Positions 1 to 12,211 of a stretch of 64,000 nucleotides of DNA are shown one piece after another; positions within the stretch are counted from its first letter, which is position 1, and each line of letters starts with the position of its first letter. This stretch comes from Spinacia oleracea (lineage: Eukaryota; Streptophyta; Magnoliopsida; Caryophyllales; Amaranthaceae): assembly GCF_020520425.1 (NCBI RefSeq), contig NC_079489.1, positions 20,546,001-20,610,000 of the forward strand, given 5' to 3'. Below the pieces are notes generated by a model, which had not been told where the DNA came from, searched no databases, and saw nothing but the letters and a program-made list of their open reading frames with translations. Position numbers and translations under genes: made by a program.

Positions 1-1139
1 GTTGCTGCTGCTTGATTTATGTTTTTCTGTAGCTTGATTATTGTTGTTGCTGCTGCTTGATTATTGTTGTTGTTGTTGCTGTATTTTTTGTTTCTGGTTA
101 CTGCACTTGTGTGAATGTTCTAACCACCACATTTTGTATGTTTTACTTGATTCAGGAACACCCTAGGCACCATGAAGAATAACCAAAATGTTGCTGGGCA
201 TGAATCAGAAGGTGGCAGTGATCGAGTTATTACTCCCACAACAGGTGACGAATCACGAGGTATTAGTACGATTACAAAACTAGAAATGTGTTTTTGTTTT
301 TACTTTCATATTTTTATAAAACCAATTTAATTTAAATAAAATAATAAAAGAAAAATGATTAACTTTTATGCCCGTGTAAACGAAATATAAGACCAAAAAT
401 ATATGTATAACTTATATCATGCCTGTAATTTCACATTTTATTTTATTGCGTACGCAAAAATATATGTATAACTAATACCTGATATTATAACCCACAACTC
501 GAGCACTGAATTTGTAAAGTTACCATCATGGAATCAGTATAGAGAGAGAATCTGACAGTAAAAGAGGAGGCAAGTACTTCACCAAAAGGCAAATTGTACC
601 ACCACTCTAAAGTTCTTTTCATCTTTTTCTCTTACACAATTCTACATTTCTGCTCAAACTAAAAAACAACCAATTAAATTTATGTTCCCATTATGTTTTA
701 TATGGTTGAATCTAGTAGTTTTGATGATTGAATTAAAATTGTTAAGATGGCAATAATTGAATTCAGCTGAATTATTGTGAGTGTTATAATGAGGGAACAA
801 AAACATGATCAGGAATCTATATTTACTTTTACACCAGCAGGAACTTCAGATTGCTAGAATTACGTCACATTTTCATTGAAAATTTTGTATAGCAGGGACT
901 TTTGGAAGTCCTTCACTAATTGTGAATTGTAGATGTTCTGACAGAAGTTGTGAGTGCTACCATTTTCCAGTAGTAGTGTTGCATATCCCTTTTCCCATGA
1001 TGTCTTGTTACCCTCATGGTTGGTAACTTGCCTTCTAGGTTTAAAGCAGCTAGCTTTACCCTTTGGACATCAAATAACTCATCAAGCTCAAAAACCTGAT
1101 TGTAACACTCACAACTATACAACCAAGATTTAAGATTTG

Positions 1140-2090
1140 TCCCATCAAACCTAGGAAACTATAGGGACTTCTTTTAAACCTTTTACATGATTAATATGCT
1201 TAGTTTTAAGTTTTCAAGACACATTCCAATTTATTTTTGCACATTTAAGGCTCATTGGGTCGTTATAGGTCATATTTAGGCTAAAATGACATTTTTGCTT
1301 CCAACTTTGAACTAACAAACTTAAGAACTCATTTCAAACTTATTACATGATTCATATGATTAGTTTTAAATTTCCAAGACTCAATCCAATCTATTTATGC
1401 ACATTTGAGACTTGTTAGGTTGTTATAGGTCATATTTAGGCTAAATGAGACATTTTCGCTCCCAACTTTGAACTAAAGAACCTAAAGACTCATTTTAAAC
1501 CCTTTACATGATTAATATGATTAGTTTTAAGTTTCCAAGATTCCTTCCGGACTTGTTTGGCCGTTATAGGTCATATTTAGGCTAAAATGACATTTTTGCT
1601 CCCAACTTTGAACTAACGAACGTAAGGACTCACTTCCAACTTATTACATGATTAATATGATTAGTTTTAAATTTCTAAGACTCAATACGATCGATTTATG
1701 CACATTTTAGACTTGTTTGGTGGTTATAGGTCATATTTAGGCTAAAATAAGGCATTTTCGCTCCCAACTTTGAACTAAAGAACCTAAAGACTCAGTTTAA
1801 AACCTTTACATGATTAACATGCTTAGTTTTAAGTTTCAAAGACTCCTTACAATCTATTTACGCACATTTAAGGCTCATTGGGTCGTTATAGGTCATATTT
1901 AGACTAAAATGACATTTTCGTTTCCAACTTTGAACTAAAGAACTTAAGGACTCAATTCAAACTTATTACATAATTAATATGATTAGTTTTAAAGTTTTCA
2001 ATACTCATTCGAATCTATTTCTGCACATTTAAGGCTTATTTGGTCGTTATAGATCATATTTAGACTAAAATGTCATATAATCTAATTCTC
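1140..2090. repeat. Tandem array, about 160-bp unit, six copies
   Basis: The landmark (T/A)TTACATGATTAATATG recurs at about 1182, 1342, 1503, 1643, 1805 and 1965, giving spacings of 160, 161, 140, 162 and 160. A second landmark, GTTATAGGTCATATTTAG, keeps the same rhythm. Odd and even copies differ (AAACCTTTTACATG against AAACTTATTACATG), so the array looks like repeats of a roughly 320-bp dimer. One copy is about 20 bp short. The array lies inside the CACTA element. Confidence 0.85.
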
Positions 2091-2460
2091 CCATCTAATT
2101 TTGTTTTTGAAGGTATATACTCCGAAAAATGCGCCTTATGCTAGTGAGGAATTGATGTGGTTCGTGAGCAATTGGCTAAGTTTTTTTACCAGCAAGTATT
2201 TATTATTGGCCGAGCGCTTGGTCGAGTTGTTTGATATTAAAATGTATGCGTACATTGAAATTGGAACGAACAAATATTTAAATGTAGTACCTGCACTTTG
2301 GTTTTGGGATATATCAATATACAAAACAACAGTTACTGTTTTTATATTTGTTATACATATTGCAATATTCTATTATTGTTGTGATAGGTTTCTATATTTG
2401 GTGCAAGACACTCTAGGTATCCCTAAACAAAATTAAAATTTTCCCGCCAAAAGTGTTTTG

Positions 2461-2751
2461 TTGCAGCGTACATATATGTGTATGCTGCAACAAGGGTGTA
2501 AAATTTGGCAAAATTCCAGACTTGTTGCAGCGTACAAATAGATGTACCCTGCAATAGGTGGGGTCTTTTGCAGCGTACACGAATTTGTACGCTACAACAA
2601 GTCAAGATTTTAGCCAAAATTTTGACACTTGTTGCAGCGTACATGCATATGTACGCTGCAAAAATGTACTTTTTGCAGCGAACATTGTACGCTGCAACAA
2701 GTTCAGACTTGTTGCAGGCCCCCCAGTTGCAGCATACGATGTACGCTGCAA
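2461..2751. repeat. Six subterminal palindromes of the CACTA element
   Basis: Units TTGCAGCGTACA-N-TGTACGCTGCAA occur at 2461-2490, 2525-2554, 2568-2597, 2632-2661, 2673-2697 and 2727-2751, each a short inverted repeat with a few bases between the arms. In En/Spm-type elements, repeated subterminal motifs near both ends are the transposase binding sites; that role is inferred here. Arms vary by one to three bases. Confidence 0.85.
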
Positions 2752-2931
2752 CAGGGGTCTAAAAGCCCGTTGCAATAAAGGTTTTTTCTACTAGTGTACC
2801 CGTTCTAAAAATTTGTTACCCGGCACCGGAACCTGTTGCAACAGGTTCCCAAATTTATTACCCGAAACCAGAACCTGTTCTAACAGGTTCCGGTTTCGAT
2901 TCAGGATACCCTGACTTTTTGCTCACCCCTA

Positions 2932-3340
2932 TTGTTGAGAATTGTTCAATTATGCAGAGCCTTTTTATGGGAAGGAAAATATGTCTTATCAAAGTCTCCC
3001 CCAATCTCATGGGATTGGATTTGTAATCCCAAGAAGTTTGGGGGGTTGTGTGTTAGAAATTGTGTAACTGGGAACAAAACTGCCTTAGGTAATTATGTAT
3101 GGCAAATTGCCATGAAAAGTGATACTCTTTGGGTTAAATGTGTTCATTATGTATACTCAAGCATGATGATTAGTGGAAGCACATCCCACAAAAGGATGTC
3201 AGTTGGGGATGGAAGTGCATGGTTAAAATTAGAGATGAATTGAAAGTTGGGTTTGAGACTCAAAACTGGCTAATTGGGGGGAAGCATTTTTGTAGATAGA
3301 TGTTTTGATATTAATATACTTACCTACTTACCAAAAAATT
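2932..3340 (+). pseudogene. LINE fragment (zf-RVT region)
   Basis: The 2932-3243 frame contains FLWEGKY, WDWICNPKKFGGL and ALGNYVWQIA. These match the region after the reverse transcriptase in plant L1-type ORF2 proteins (the xWxxVCxPKxxGGLGxR motif and the start of zf-RVT). Similarity continues out of frame for another 100 bp. There is no RT core and no endonuclease. It is a short decayed relic between the CACTA end and the LRAT gene. Confidence 0.75.
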
Positions 3341-4938
3341 ATCAAAAAAAATAACGAGATGATAAATGATACTACTCCGAGGACGCCTGGATCACGGGTA
3401 ATAAGAGTGAAAATATTAGGGGAGGAAAATTTCTGACTTATTTACTTGCTTGGAATGAGGGTATATTCTCCTTAAAATGGGATGGACAGTTACCTAGAAA
3501 CCCCCCCCCCCCCCCCCTAGTGTAACTTTTCTCCTCCTAATAATTACTCCGTAGATCAACTCTCTAATAAGACTCTCCCATATCCATTTTTTTCGGCAAA
3601 GATTATTCTCGACATTTTAGAGTCTAATATCACTTCTTCTTTAACTTCATCCTCTTCCATTTTCCCTCTCCTACTTAACCACCATAAAGAACACCAATTA
3701 ACCGTTGTCGTTTCTACAACATGGTTTATGAAAGTTTCTGGACAACCTTCGGTGCAACTTTTTTTTTTAAAAATTGGGGATTGTGTGATGGTGGTTGGGT
3801 TTGTGAGGTAGTGGTTGGCGAGGTAATGATCGGATTTGCGAGGTGATGATTGTGTTTGTGGGGTATATGCAACGGGTTAACAAACTGGTGGGGTCTATTT
3901 GGCTTTTCAAGGTCGTATTGCTAGTGAAGTGTTAGGGGAAAGAACATTTAATCATTACCCCATGATTCATTCCAAACCAGGATAATTACATGTTATCCCT
4001 TAACTTATCCTCCAATAGAAATTAACTTGGTAAATTTTACTCCCTACCTTGTTAATTAAGGGAAATCCAGGCGTGCCCCCTCCGTACTAACAGTTGTAAG
4101 GTTTAATTGTAAGAAGTGAACAGTACTATTCAGGATTAACTAAATAAATTCTTACATTTTTTTCTTGATTAATTGTAATGACATGGTAATCGCGTTATTT
4201 TGTCATAAATAAAAATACATAAGAAATGAAAATGAAAAAAACAAAACAAAACAAAACCACTTATACTCCAATTTATGACAAGCAAAATCTAAGTTGTAAC
4301 GGACCAATAAGTCGGCACCTTTCTTGCAATAGTTACTTCTCTAAAATCCTCCAATAAAACGGTTCGAAAATAAAAGAGACCGTCTCACAAAGTAGTCAGG
4401 CTGGATTAACCCCAAAGTTCACAAGAAAATCATCTACTCATTAGCTTCGGGTGATATTTTCATAAGCTTCTAAACTCTGCATTGACTATTGAAAGCTTTC
4501 ATATATCAAAAATTTATACGCCATAGTTTTCTCAATAAATCATGCGTTTGATGAGATAATACAAATAAGGTAAAATTAAATTATTAGCGGATTGGATAAG
4601 TTATTCCATAATAGAGATGGAGAAATTTAATACGGATATGTTTTTTCTTTTTGAAGATAGAGAATTAATTAGTCATTCAAACATATTTTAGTCTTCTTAT
4701 TTTTTATTTTTTATTTTTTTTTCCAATTGGAATATCCATGGCATAATATAAAGGAAAAAACTCAATCAAAAATTCAAAATCGTACGAGTACTTCATAAAG
4801 ACATAAACTATTAATCTCCCATTAGCGTTGTATTGCTGCCTTAATCACGAAGAAAAGGAAAAAGTTGGGTTCTTTCTTCGGCTTTCATTATTGTTTTTTC
4901 ATAGATCTGCAATTTTCGCCCAAATTTTCATTAAAAAA
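3341..4938. other. Intergenic DNA, promoter and 5' leader of the LRAT gene
   Basis: No gene is seen. There is a run of 17 C at 3501-3517. GACGCCTGGAT near 3384 and its complement ATCCAGGCGT near 4066 might bound a small inverted-repeat element, but no target duplication was found. The last 150 bp before the ATG at 4939 are pyrimidine-rich, as expected for a plant 5' leader. A TATA box was not assigned. Confidence 0.4.
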
Positions 4939-7900
4939 ATGGGAGTTTTTTCGAATAAAATTTCAAAGGATACCCTGAAACAAGGAGATCACATCTATTC
5001 TTGGAGAAACGCCTATCTTTACTCTCATCATGGTATTCCTTTTCTTCTTCTTCTCTCTCCCTTGGCTGGTTATTTTTAGAGGGTTACTAATTTTAGCAAA
5101 TTTAGCCACGATTTTGAGACCCCAATTTCATCAATGGGGAATTTGCATGTTTGGTGTAATTGGGTTTTGATGGTCTCTTTCAATTTTGGCTTTATTAAAA
5201 CTTTCTAATTTTAGGTTGAATGAAATTTGGGTGCTTCAATGTGTTCTCTTTCTTAAAACAATATTGAGGGTGTGACAAATGTATATTTTTAGTGGATTTG
5301 CTGTTTTTTTTTTAAAAACAAAATTATTATTTGTACTTAATTAAGATATTGTTGTGTCTTATGGGAGTATTTCTATTTTGAGAAAGGGAGGCTGGTTGCA
5401 TTTTTTTTGTTTAGTGAATTATTATCTGTACTGAATTATTATTTCTATTTTATGACATTGCTGTGTCTTATTGGAGTATTTCTATCAGTGCTGATTAGTT
5501 TCAGCTAATTGCTGGATTAGTTTGGATGAATGTGAAATGACAGGTTTTCTCCCTTTGAGTGATGGACAAATTTGTAGGATTAAGCTGATCAGTTTGTGAG
5601 GGCTTTCATTTGGCCTGAGAATAAGCATGTAGAAGTAGTCTAGTGTACTAGCATGACTAATACTTGAAATAGCGCGACAGATAGTATGTTCTGCATCATC
5701 TGCAGTACGAAAGGACGTAAATTTAGTCTACCCGTTGCTTTGATCGGGAGTAGTGATTTAAATTATGAAGTCATGAGGAGAAGCACTATGAGCCTTCATC
5801 TCAAAAGTATACAGACTCAATAAAAACAGTAATGGTATTTGGTATGACTATTATTTTGTCAAAGTCACTTTGTGTATGCATCATTTTGTTGTGCTCTACG
5901 CCTTGAATTGTTGTTGTAGTTGCAGTTTCTGATGTATGTAATGTCCGTAGTTGTCCTACATTGTACCTCAACAATTCTGTTACTTCGTGTATGTTTGTTT
6001 CTACCAAACTATTCTTTCTTGTATGGAGTTGCGTTTTATCCAGCTCTTAGGATATAGCGCAGCAATACAGGTTTAGGATTGAAACATCGGAAAGTCATGG
6101 AAAATTAACATACATTCTTCTAAAATGTATTTTCCTCTGTTAGATAAAAATGGTCTGGGTGTGAAAGTATTGATATTTAATCTTTTTCTTTTTAATCTAA
6201 TAAGTAGGACAGGAAAGTATTTAGTATGCCATTCTTTTCTAATTATCTTTATTTAAAAGCATGTTCTAAGAGAAATATTGACATTAAAAGGCGGCACACG
6301 GACTAGAAACTTGTGAATTTCCAATGTTGTTTCAATATGGTTGAAGGCATTAATGGTACCTTCTCAGATAGCTTGTAGTAGGCTTATACTGGCTTTCCTA
6401 TATTCTTATGAGCCATGGAAAATCCAATTCTGTGGATTCAGAAGTGATGTACTGATGTGTATGTAAACAAAAGTTTTACTCAAAACATGAATCCTGATAA
6501 GAGCTAGGTATACTTTTAGATATGTAATGCAATCTTGATGATTGCAGACCATAATGTTTTAAAAAATTTGCATTTCTCGATTGAAACGCTGTATACTGTG
6601 GGAGCTATCTCTTTTTAAGCAAAACACAACTAGTGTGCATTCAAGGAGCTGTGGGTTAAGTGTAGTTTTGGTTCCCTGTTTAAGATTTTGTTGGAAAAAT
6701 AAAAAATATAGTGTATTTCACTGGATAAGTGAAATTGGGATGTATTGGATGTGGAAGTTGTTTAGCCCCATTCTTTTATCCAATAGACCCAAGGCACTGT
6801 CTTTTCCATCAAAAATAATACTATGCCCCTAAATTATTTTTGTTGCCGTCGTTTCTTGGACGTTAACGGAAAAAAATGCCTAACCTTCTTTGACTTATAA
6901 CTTAAAGCTGTTTTTCAATAAAGGGTAAGATATTTTAGAAGTTAGACCTTGGAGAACACATGAAAGTGAAATGCTAATGTTTACGTTCAAGGTAAATAAG
7001 GGTCTCATATACTTTTAAATTTTAATCTTGCCTTCAAGACATCACATATTCTTACTGCTCATAATTTTAGCGAATTTTAAGTTTAAGTAAAAGAAAAGCG
7101 TTGTACAGCAAGAATTGGTTTACTTGCAGTTCTGACAATTACCTTAATATTTTGACCATTGGTGGTGTGATTCTTGCATGAGGCTTTCAAGAGTATCATC
7201 AATATTGTTCAAGAGTACCATCACATATTCTTGGATTGAGGAAAAAATGGCGTTGGATAGGACAGAGTGGAGGGAGAAAATATACGTTGATGACGTTATT
7301 TGATTTATACATCTTCCATTTTGACTCTCTTAGTTTACTTCTTGCGTTTTTTTTTCAAGCTCACTTTTATATGCTATTTTCAAATATACTTGTGGTATTT
7401 ATTTTGAATTTTCTCGTTTTAAGCTTTACTCATGTTTACTACCCCTTATAATATTTTTTCAATAACATATATATTTACCTCTTACTTTACTTTCACTTTC
7501 CCCCTCTTCCTCGTTTATTCTTTAACTTCCCGTTCCTGTCTTGTTTGAGTGGTCACATTGACGATCTCCTATGTCGATTCATGTTAGCCGACCCCAAATC
7601 ATTTTAGGGACTAAGGCTTTGTTGTTGGTGGTGGTGGTGTGATTCTTGCACGAGGCTTTCAAGAGTATCATCAATATTGGTCTTTCATAACTTGCAAGTG
7701 CTTACCTGGCTTTGGTGTAATCTGTAACAGGCATATATGCTGGCGATGGAAAGGTGATCCACTTTACAAGAGGACCAGGCCAGGAAATAGGCACGGGAAC
7801 TTTTCTAGACAATGTCGTCTTCAGCTCATCACCTTCCTCTGACCGCACAAAAGATCCATGTCCTGTATGTGGTGACCAATCAAACCTAAGTGGTGTCATT

Positions 7901-8572
7901 TCATCCTGCCTTGACTGTTTCCTCTGGGATGGAGAACTTTACCTGTTTGAATACAAGGTATCTCCTGCTTTCTTCTTAGCAAAAGCACGTGGTGGAACCT
8001 GTACAATGGCCCCCTCAGACACACCAGAAGATGTTGTTTCCCGTGCTTCTTTTCTCCTAGAAAATGGGTTTGGTAGTTACAACATCTTCAAGAACAACTG
8101 TGAGGATTTTGCCATTTATTGCAAGACGGGTTTGCTTGTGATAACAGACATCAGTGTGGGGCGAAGTGGACAAGCCACAGCTTTCGTAGCTGCAGTGAGT
8201 GCCGTTGTCTCTTCCCCACTAAGATTCTTGACCACCAGTTGTGGTGGGTTGGCAGCTGTGGGGTGTGGTATGTATTGTGTTAGCAGGTTGGTGTCTGACA
8301 TTGGAATGAGGCGAGATGTCATGAAGGTCCCTGTCCAGAGGCTTGTTATGCGCTGTGATTTAGACCAGGCAGCTGAGACTGAAACTGCTAAACTAGGGCA
8401 TGTTAGCAGTTGTAAAGTAGATCAGCCAAGTGAAACTGAAACTGGTAAACTAGGGCATGTTAGCAGTTGTGAAGTCGATCAGCCCAGTGAAACTGAAACT
8501 GCTAAACTAGGGCATGTTAGCAGTTGTGAAGTAGATCAGCCAAGTGACACTGCAACTTCTAAACAAGACTAG
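4939..8572 (+). CDS. LRAT/NC-domain protein (LEAD-SENSITIVE 1-like)
   Basis: Two exons, 4939-5032 and 7731-8572 (936 nt, 311 residues). The GT at 5033 and AG at 7729 join HHG|IYAGDG in frame. The start ATG gives MGVFSNKIS, the usual N-terminus of this plant family. The LRAT domain covers about residues 14-160: GDHIYSWR near 16, the His-containing HHGIYAGDGKVIHF near 30-43, and NCEDFAIYC with the candidate catalytic Cys at 155. It belongs to the NlpC/P60-LRAT superfamily of thiol acyltransferase-like or protease-like folds. The activity of the plant NC-domain proteins is poorly defined. A Gly/Ala/Cys-rich hydrophobic stretch follows (about 165-215) and may be membrane-associated. Residues 245-301 are three 19-residue repeats not usual for the family. 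The 2.7-kb intron carries an RTE insertion. The gene converges on L18. Confidence 0.92.
7208..7632 (+). mobile_element. RTE-type LINE, 5'-truncated, in LRAT gene intron
   Basis: The insert starts with the tail of an RTE ORF: from 7248 the frame reads MALDRTEWREKIYVDDVI then stop, like the conserved C-terminus of RTE reverse transcriptase proteins. It ends with GTTAGCCGACCCCAAATC and a TTG/GTG run, a familiar plant RTE 3' end. It is flanked by a 47-bp direct repeat (7161-7207 and 7633-7679) with one mismatch. The near-identical long target duplication suggests a recent insertion. Confidence 0.85.
8369..8539 (+). repeat. 57-bp coding tandem repeat in LRAT gene
   Basis: Three 57-bp units (8369-8425, 8426-8482, 8483-8539) encode a 19-residue repeat of the form (P/A)(S/A)ETETxKLGHVSSC(E/K)VDQ. 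A partial fourth unit (PSDTATSK) runs to the stop, and a degenerate CDLDQ precedes the first. The units differ by only a few bases, so the expansion is recent. Each unit has one Cys and is acidic. Confidence 0.95.
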
Positions 8573-9400
8573 TAGTATTTGGCTGTCTTCATCAAGGCCA
8601 GATTGTTGATGCTTTCATATCCTCTGGCGAATTTTAGGTTATTATCCGTGTTTCTGGTGTGGTATTATCTTATTGATCGTATTTATCATAAAATTCTATG
8701 ATTTGTGGAAATGTAATATCTGAAGTCACTTGTGCTCGTTGGAAGTTGGCGATTTGAACTTTGGGGAAATGGAAATTGATGTAAATACTTGTGTACAAGA
8801 AAAAAAATTCTCTGCACAAGTTATTTTCTTGGATGTCATCCGATTTTATTCGGAATACTAACCATATTGCTTTAAGATATTCTCTCTAGAATGAGGATTT
8901 AGCTTAGTGATTGAAATTGAAAGTCTTGAGCGCCTGAAAGTTCAGGACTGAATTGCATTATATACCTGTATCCTTTAAATTCAAATACTAGCCACATTGT
9001 ATATCCTCCTGATGTTTTTTGTACAAACCAAAGCAGAAAAAGGTATAAATATGTTTCAACATCCTGGAAAATATGCAGTAACCATGCTGAACTTCACTGA
9101 TCCTTGATTAATACCTGCTAACCCCTATTGAACTCTATTGTGAGGCCTGTGTCTATGGCATTGTTACAGTAGGTTTGCCCATACAGTTTAATAATTAATC
9201 AAAATAAGGAATAAACCTTTAAATGAGTAAACCAGAACATTAATTGACAACGATGATACTTCCTCAACACCATTTTCAGTGTACCAAAAATAAATGACTT
9301 TTTACGTTTCAACTACAAATTCTTTGCTAAGTAGCTGAGAAACTAAACAGACTGGGAAAAAAGAAAAATCTCTCACAGAAAGGGGAATCTAGTTTTAGCT
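8573..9400. other. Convergent 3' regions of LRAT gene and rpl18
   Basis: This stretch holds the 3' untranslated regions of the plus-strand LRAT gene and the minus-strand L18 gene. AT-rich poly(A)-signal-like stretches occur, for example near 8690 on the plus strand. No other gene or element is seen. Confidence 0.5.
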
Positions 9401-12211
9401 TCAGAATACAAGGCCATGTTCTCGGGCTGCATCAGCGAGGGCTTTAACACGACCATGGTAAGGGTAACCACCTCGGTCGAAGGCCACCTTAGTTATTCCT
9501 TTCTCCAAACAACTTTTGGCAATCATTTCACCTATCTTCTGCGCCACTTCCTGTCATTGAATTAGACTATAATCAGCATAACAATCCAGAAAAAAATGAA
9601 CTCCAAATTTCTTTTCAAACAAAAGCAAAGATAAGCATTCCATGTAGGACTGTCAACAGTATAAAAAAAAACCAACTTCTGAAAGTGGCCCACAAGTTTG
9701 GAGCAACCAATAGAAATGTGGCCGGTTTCTTGTTAACGGATGGAGGTAGTAATGTTCTCGCCCTATGGAAATGTATGGAATAGAAGTACGTGAAACAGCT
9801 GATTGTCGCTTCAAACAAAATCTCATTATTGAACATAGTGATAATAGATTTAACCAGCATAGCAAATTCAACATACTTTATCATGTTTCTTAAGGATACT
9901 GCCATACTGGATACGTAAAGCAATCCAGGAAACAAAGATTATTTTATCCCTTATAGAATCCTGTGAAAAAATACAGAAAAAAACAAAGCAATGTTCTCTG
10001 AGACAGTGTACTTACAACTGTGGGACCTGCAGAATAGTCGATGTTCTCTGAGATAGCTTTCTGCATTGTAGAAGCTGCAGCAAGAGTATGCATTTTAGTA
10101 TCATCAATCACTTGCACATAGAGATGCTTGTTGGAGCGGAAAACGCAGAGTCTTGGCCTTTCTGGTGTCCCTTCTACCTGAGGAACATCAAACATTAGTG
10201 TTGGAAGAAAGTGTGATGTTAACTCCCAAGAGAGTAGAGTTGGATTCCAAGATACAGAAGTTATACGCCCAAAAACAAGTTACATTAAACAAGAATTAGA
10301 ATTGAGTAGAAAAGTTCAAAAAAAAGATAAAGAAGAGGCAGGGAGAGAGAGAGAGGGGGGGGGGGGGGGGGGGGGGGGGTTGGTTGAACAAGTGCTGGCA
10401 GTACTATATGCGCTTAGTTACCTTCCTTTGAAAAAACTATAAATCTATAACAATTCAAGAAAGAAAAATAAACTGCTCCAAGTCCATACCATATTCATGA
10501 TGAATCTGTTATGATCTCATTTTTCAGCACTAAAAAGGCTTGTGTATCACAAATTGTGTTCTACAACTTGACCAGTTGTATCGAATCACTAGGGGTGCTA
10601 AGTTATTTTGAAACCCCTCACTTATTATCAGGTTACTTTCCCAAATCAACTACTATGACAGTCAGTTAAAATATCTGGCTTTAAGCATTAGCTGGACTTC
10701 GGTCACATGACACAGGTGGTTGAGGAGACAGATAAAAGTGCAAACAAACAGGATATGAGATACCACTATAAGTACGTTTAGCACAAACCATTTTATTTTG
10801 CTCTCATTAATATCCTTACCTTCATTATATCTCTTTTTTATCTTCAAAGCAAATATCAAGTATGATTGAACTGATACATAATCCCTCTGAAATGACTTTT
10901 TTGTAGATTACAAAAAAGCTTAATCCTTACACTAAATAGTTTTGCATGTATAGCATTTGTCAAGACTCTAAGTCACTCATTCCTTCCTTAAAAAAAGTAG
11001 TCGACTTCCCCAATTGTAGAACCGTGGAAAGAAACTAGATAATCGTTAAGCTTTGCTCTATTACTAAGTATAATATTCTAATAGCTTCAAATAATGATAT
11101 TGTCATGAACTCATGATACATCATACATTAATACCATTAGAAATTTCAACTATTGCATTAAGTGTCCTACTGTTGAGACTACGAGTATAACAAACTAGAG
11201 GTGGAAATAGCTCATCAAGTTCTTCAATACTACTTCTATGATACTCCAATGATTGCAGAAAGAGGTTATCTTGTAGCCTACCTCATGAATCCTTCAGATG
11301 GTGAAGAATGCAAAGCTCATCTTGCACCACATGTTAGAAACCAACACTTCGCACACACCAAAACATAGACCCTCGATAGACTACCAACAATAACAGACAC
11401 GAGAAGCAAAGAACACTCAACATTCAATTCATTAGGTCATTTATATGCATCTGCCACATCTTTCACTCACATGAAACCTCCCCAATCTAGAGAGCTTTCC
11501 AGTCACAAGATGAACATTATGCTCCTAACACATGATTGCGGCTATCAAAATCAGTAAATCACAATGCACAAAACATTTCTAAACTAACTTTCCCTTGCAT
11601 TATCTTATAGGTCACACCTTTTTCATCCCACTCCACACACCAACAACTTCTAATTTTTCGGGTCATATTCATCAAAACTCTAAACTCACTAAAACTTAAC
11701 TTTCAATTGACAAAATTTCATAATTCACTTCGATTCCTAAACCAATCTCACACTCTCACCAAGAACCATACACTAATCTTTAACTCCCACATTCTTCATT
11801 ATCATCAAGACCCTAAAATTCAACTTCAAAATGACCAACTATCACAATTCACTTCATCTAGCAAAAATGTTGCCACATACAACTAAATGAAATTTTCACA
11901 ATCACATTTCAAAACCCAACAAAAATTGAAGGCAAAGGGTCAAACCCCAGAAGCTAAACAAACCCAGAATTTTTTTGAAAAATAAATTGATGAATATTTA
12001 AAAGAGAAAAGTGGTAAATTACCTTCTTCCTAATTCGAACATGGCGGGCAGTGCGGTCTTCGCGGCGAGTGTGGGCCTTAGCTTGGATGAGTGGGAGGGT
12101 TTGTGGGCGGAAATTGACGAACTTCGGCGGCAATGACAGTTGTTGCACGGAAGAAGAAGAAGAAGATGCTAAAGTGCTATGGAAGAATGACAGTGATGTT
12201 GCCGCAGCCAT
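9401..12211 (-). CDS. RPL18: Plastid 50S ribosomal protein L18 (nuclear-encoded)
   Basis: Three exons in minus order: 12211-12023, 10177-10016 and 9550-9401 (501 nt, 166 residues), all phase 0 with GT/AG borders; exon 2 ends at GTT|GTAAGT. Residues 1-45 or so are Ser/Ala-rich and look like a chloroplast transit peptide. The mature part has the bacterial uL18 signatures: [64 protein letters not shown] and the C-terminal [20 protein letters not shown]. uL18 binds 5S rRNA in the large-subunit central protuberance; this copy should act in plastid ribosomes. Intron 1 is 1.8 kb, intron 2 is 465 bp. Confidence 0.95.
10342..10379. repeat. GA microsatellite running into poly-G
   Basis: A (GA)n stretch passes into 25 consecutive G (10355-10379) inside intron 1 of the L18 gene. 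Homopolymer length may be unreliable in assembly. Confidence 0.9.

Larger units (their letters stand above)
1..2796 (+). mobile_element. CACTA (En/Spm-type) transposon, 3' part
   Basis: The right end at 2781-2796 reads, on the minus strand, CACTAGTAGAAAAAAC, a classic CACTA terminus. Just inside lie repeated subterminal palindromes (2461-2751), another hallmark of this superfamily. The left end is not in the window, so target duplication cannot be checked. The interior holds low-complexity TTG/CTG-rich DNA (1-110), a short open stretch around 172-260 starting at an ATG that could be an exon remnant, a tandem array (about 1140-2090) and an open frame at 2101-2436 that I do not recognise. No recognisable transposase domain is seen, so this is either the non-coding 3' portion of a larger element or a non-autonomous copy. 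Confidence 0.7.

Noticed and set aside
2101-2436. 111-codon open frame upstream of the CACTA subterminal region
   Set aside because: No recognised domain and a hydrophobic, AT-driven composition. It could be a transposase exon remnant but cannot be supported as a gene.
3501-3517. Run of 17 C as a possible sequence-gap marker
   Set aside because: Flanks read normally, and homopolymers of this size also occur at 10355; treated as a simple repeat or a length error.
3378-4075. Possible small TIR element bounded by GACGCCTGGAT
   Set aside because: Only about 11 bp of inverted repeat and no target duplication; could be chance.
9615-9935. Open frames of 106 and 73 codons between L18 exons
   Set aside because: They lie in intron 2 of the L18 gene and have no domain.
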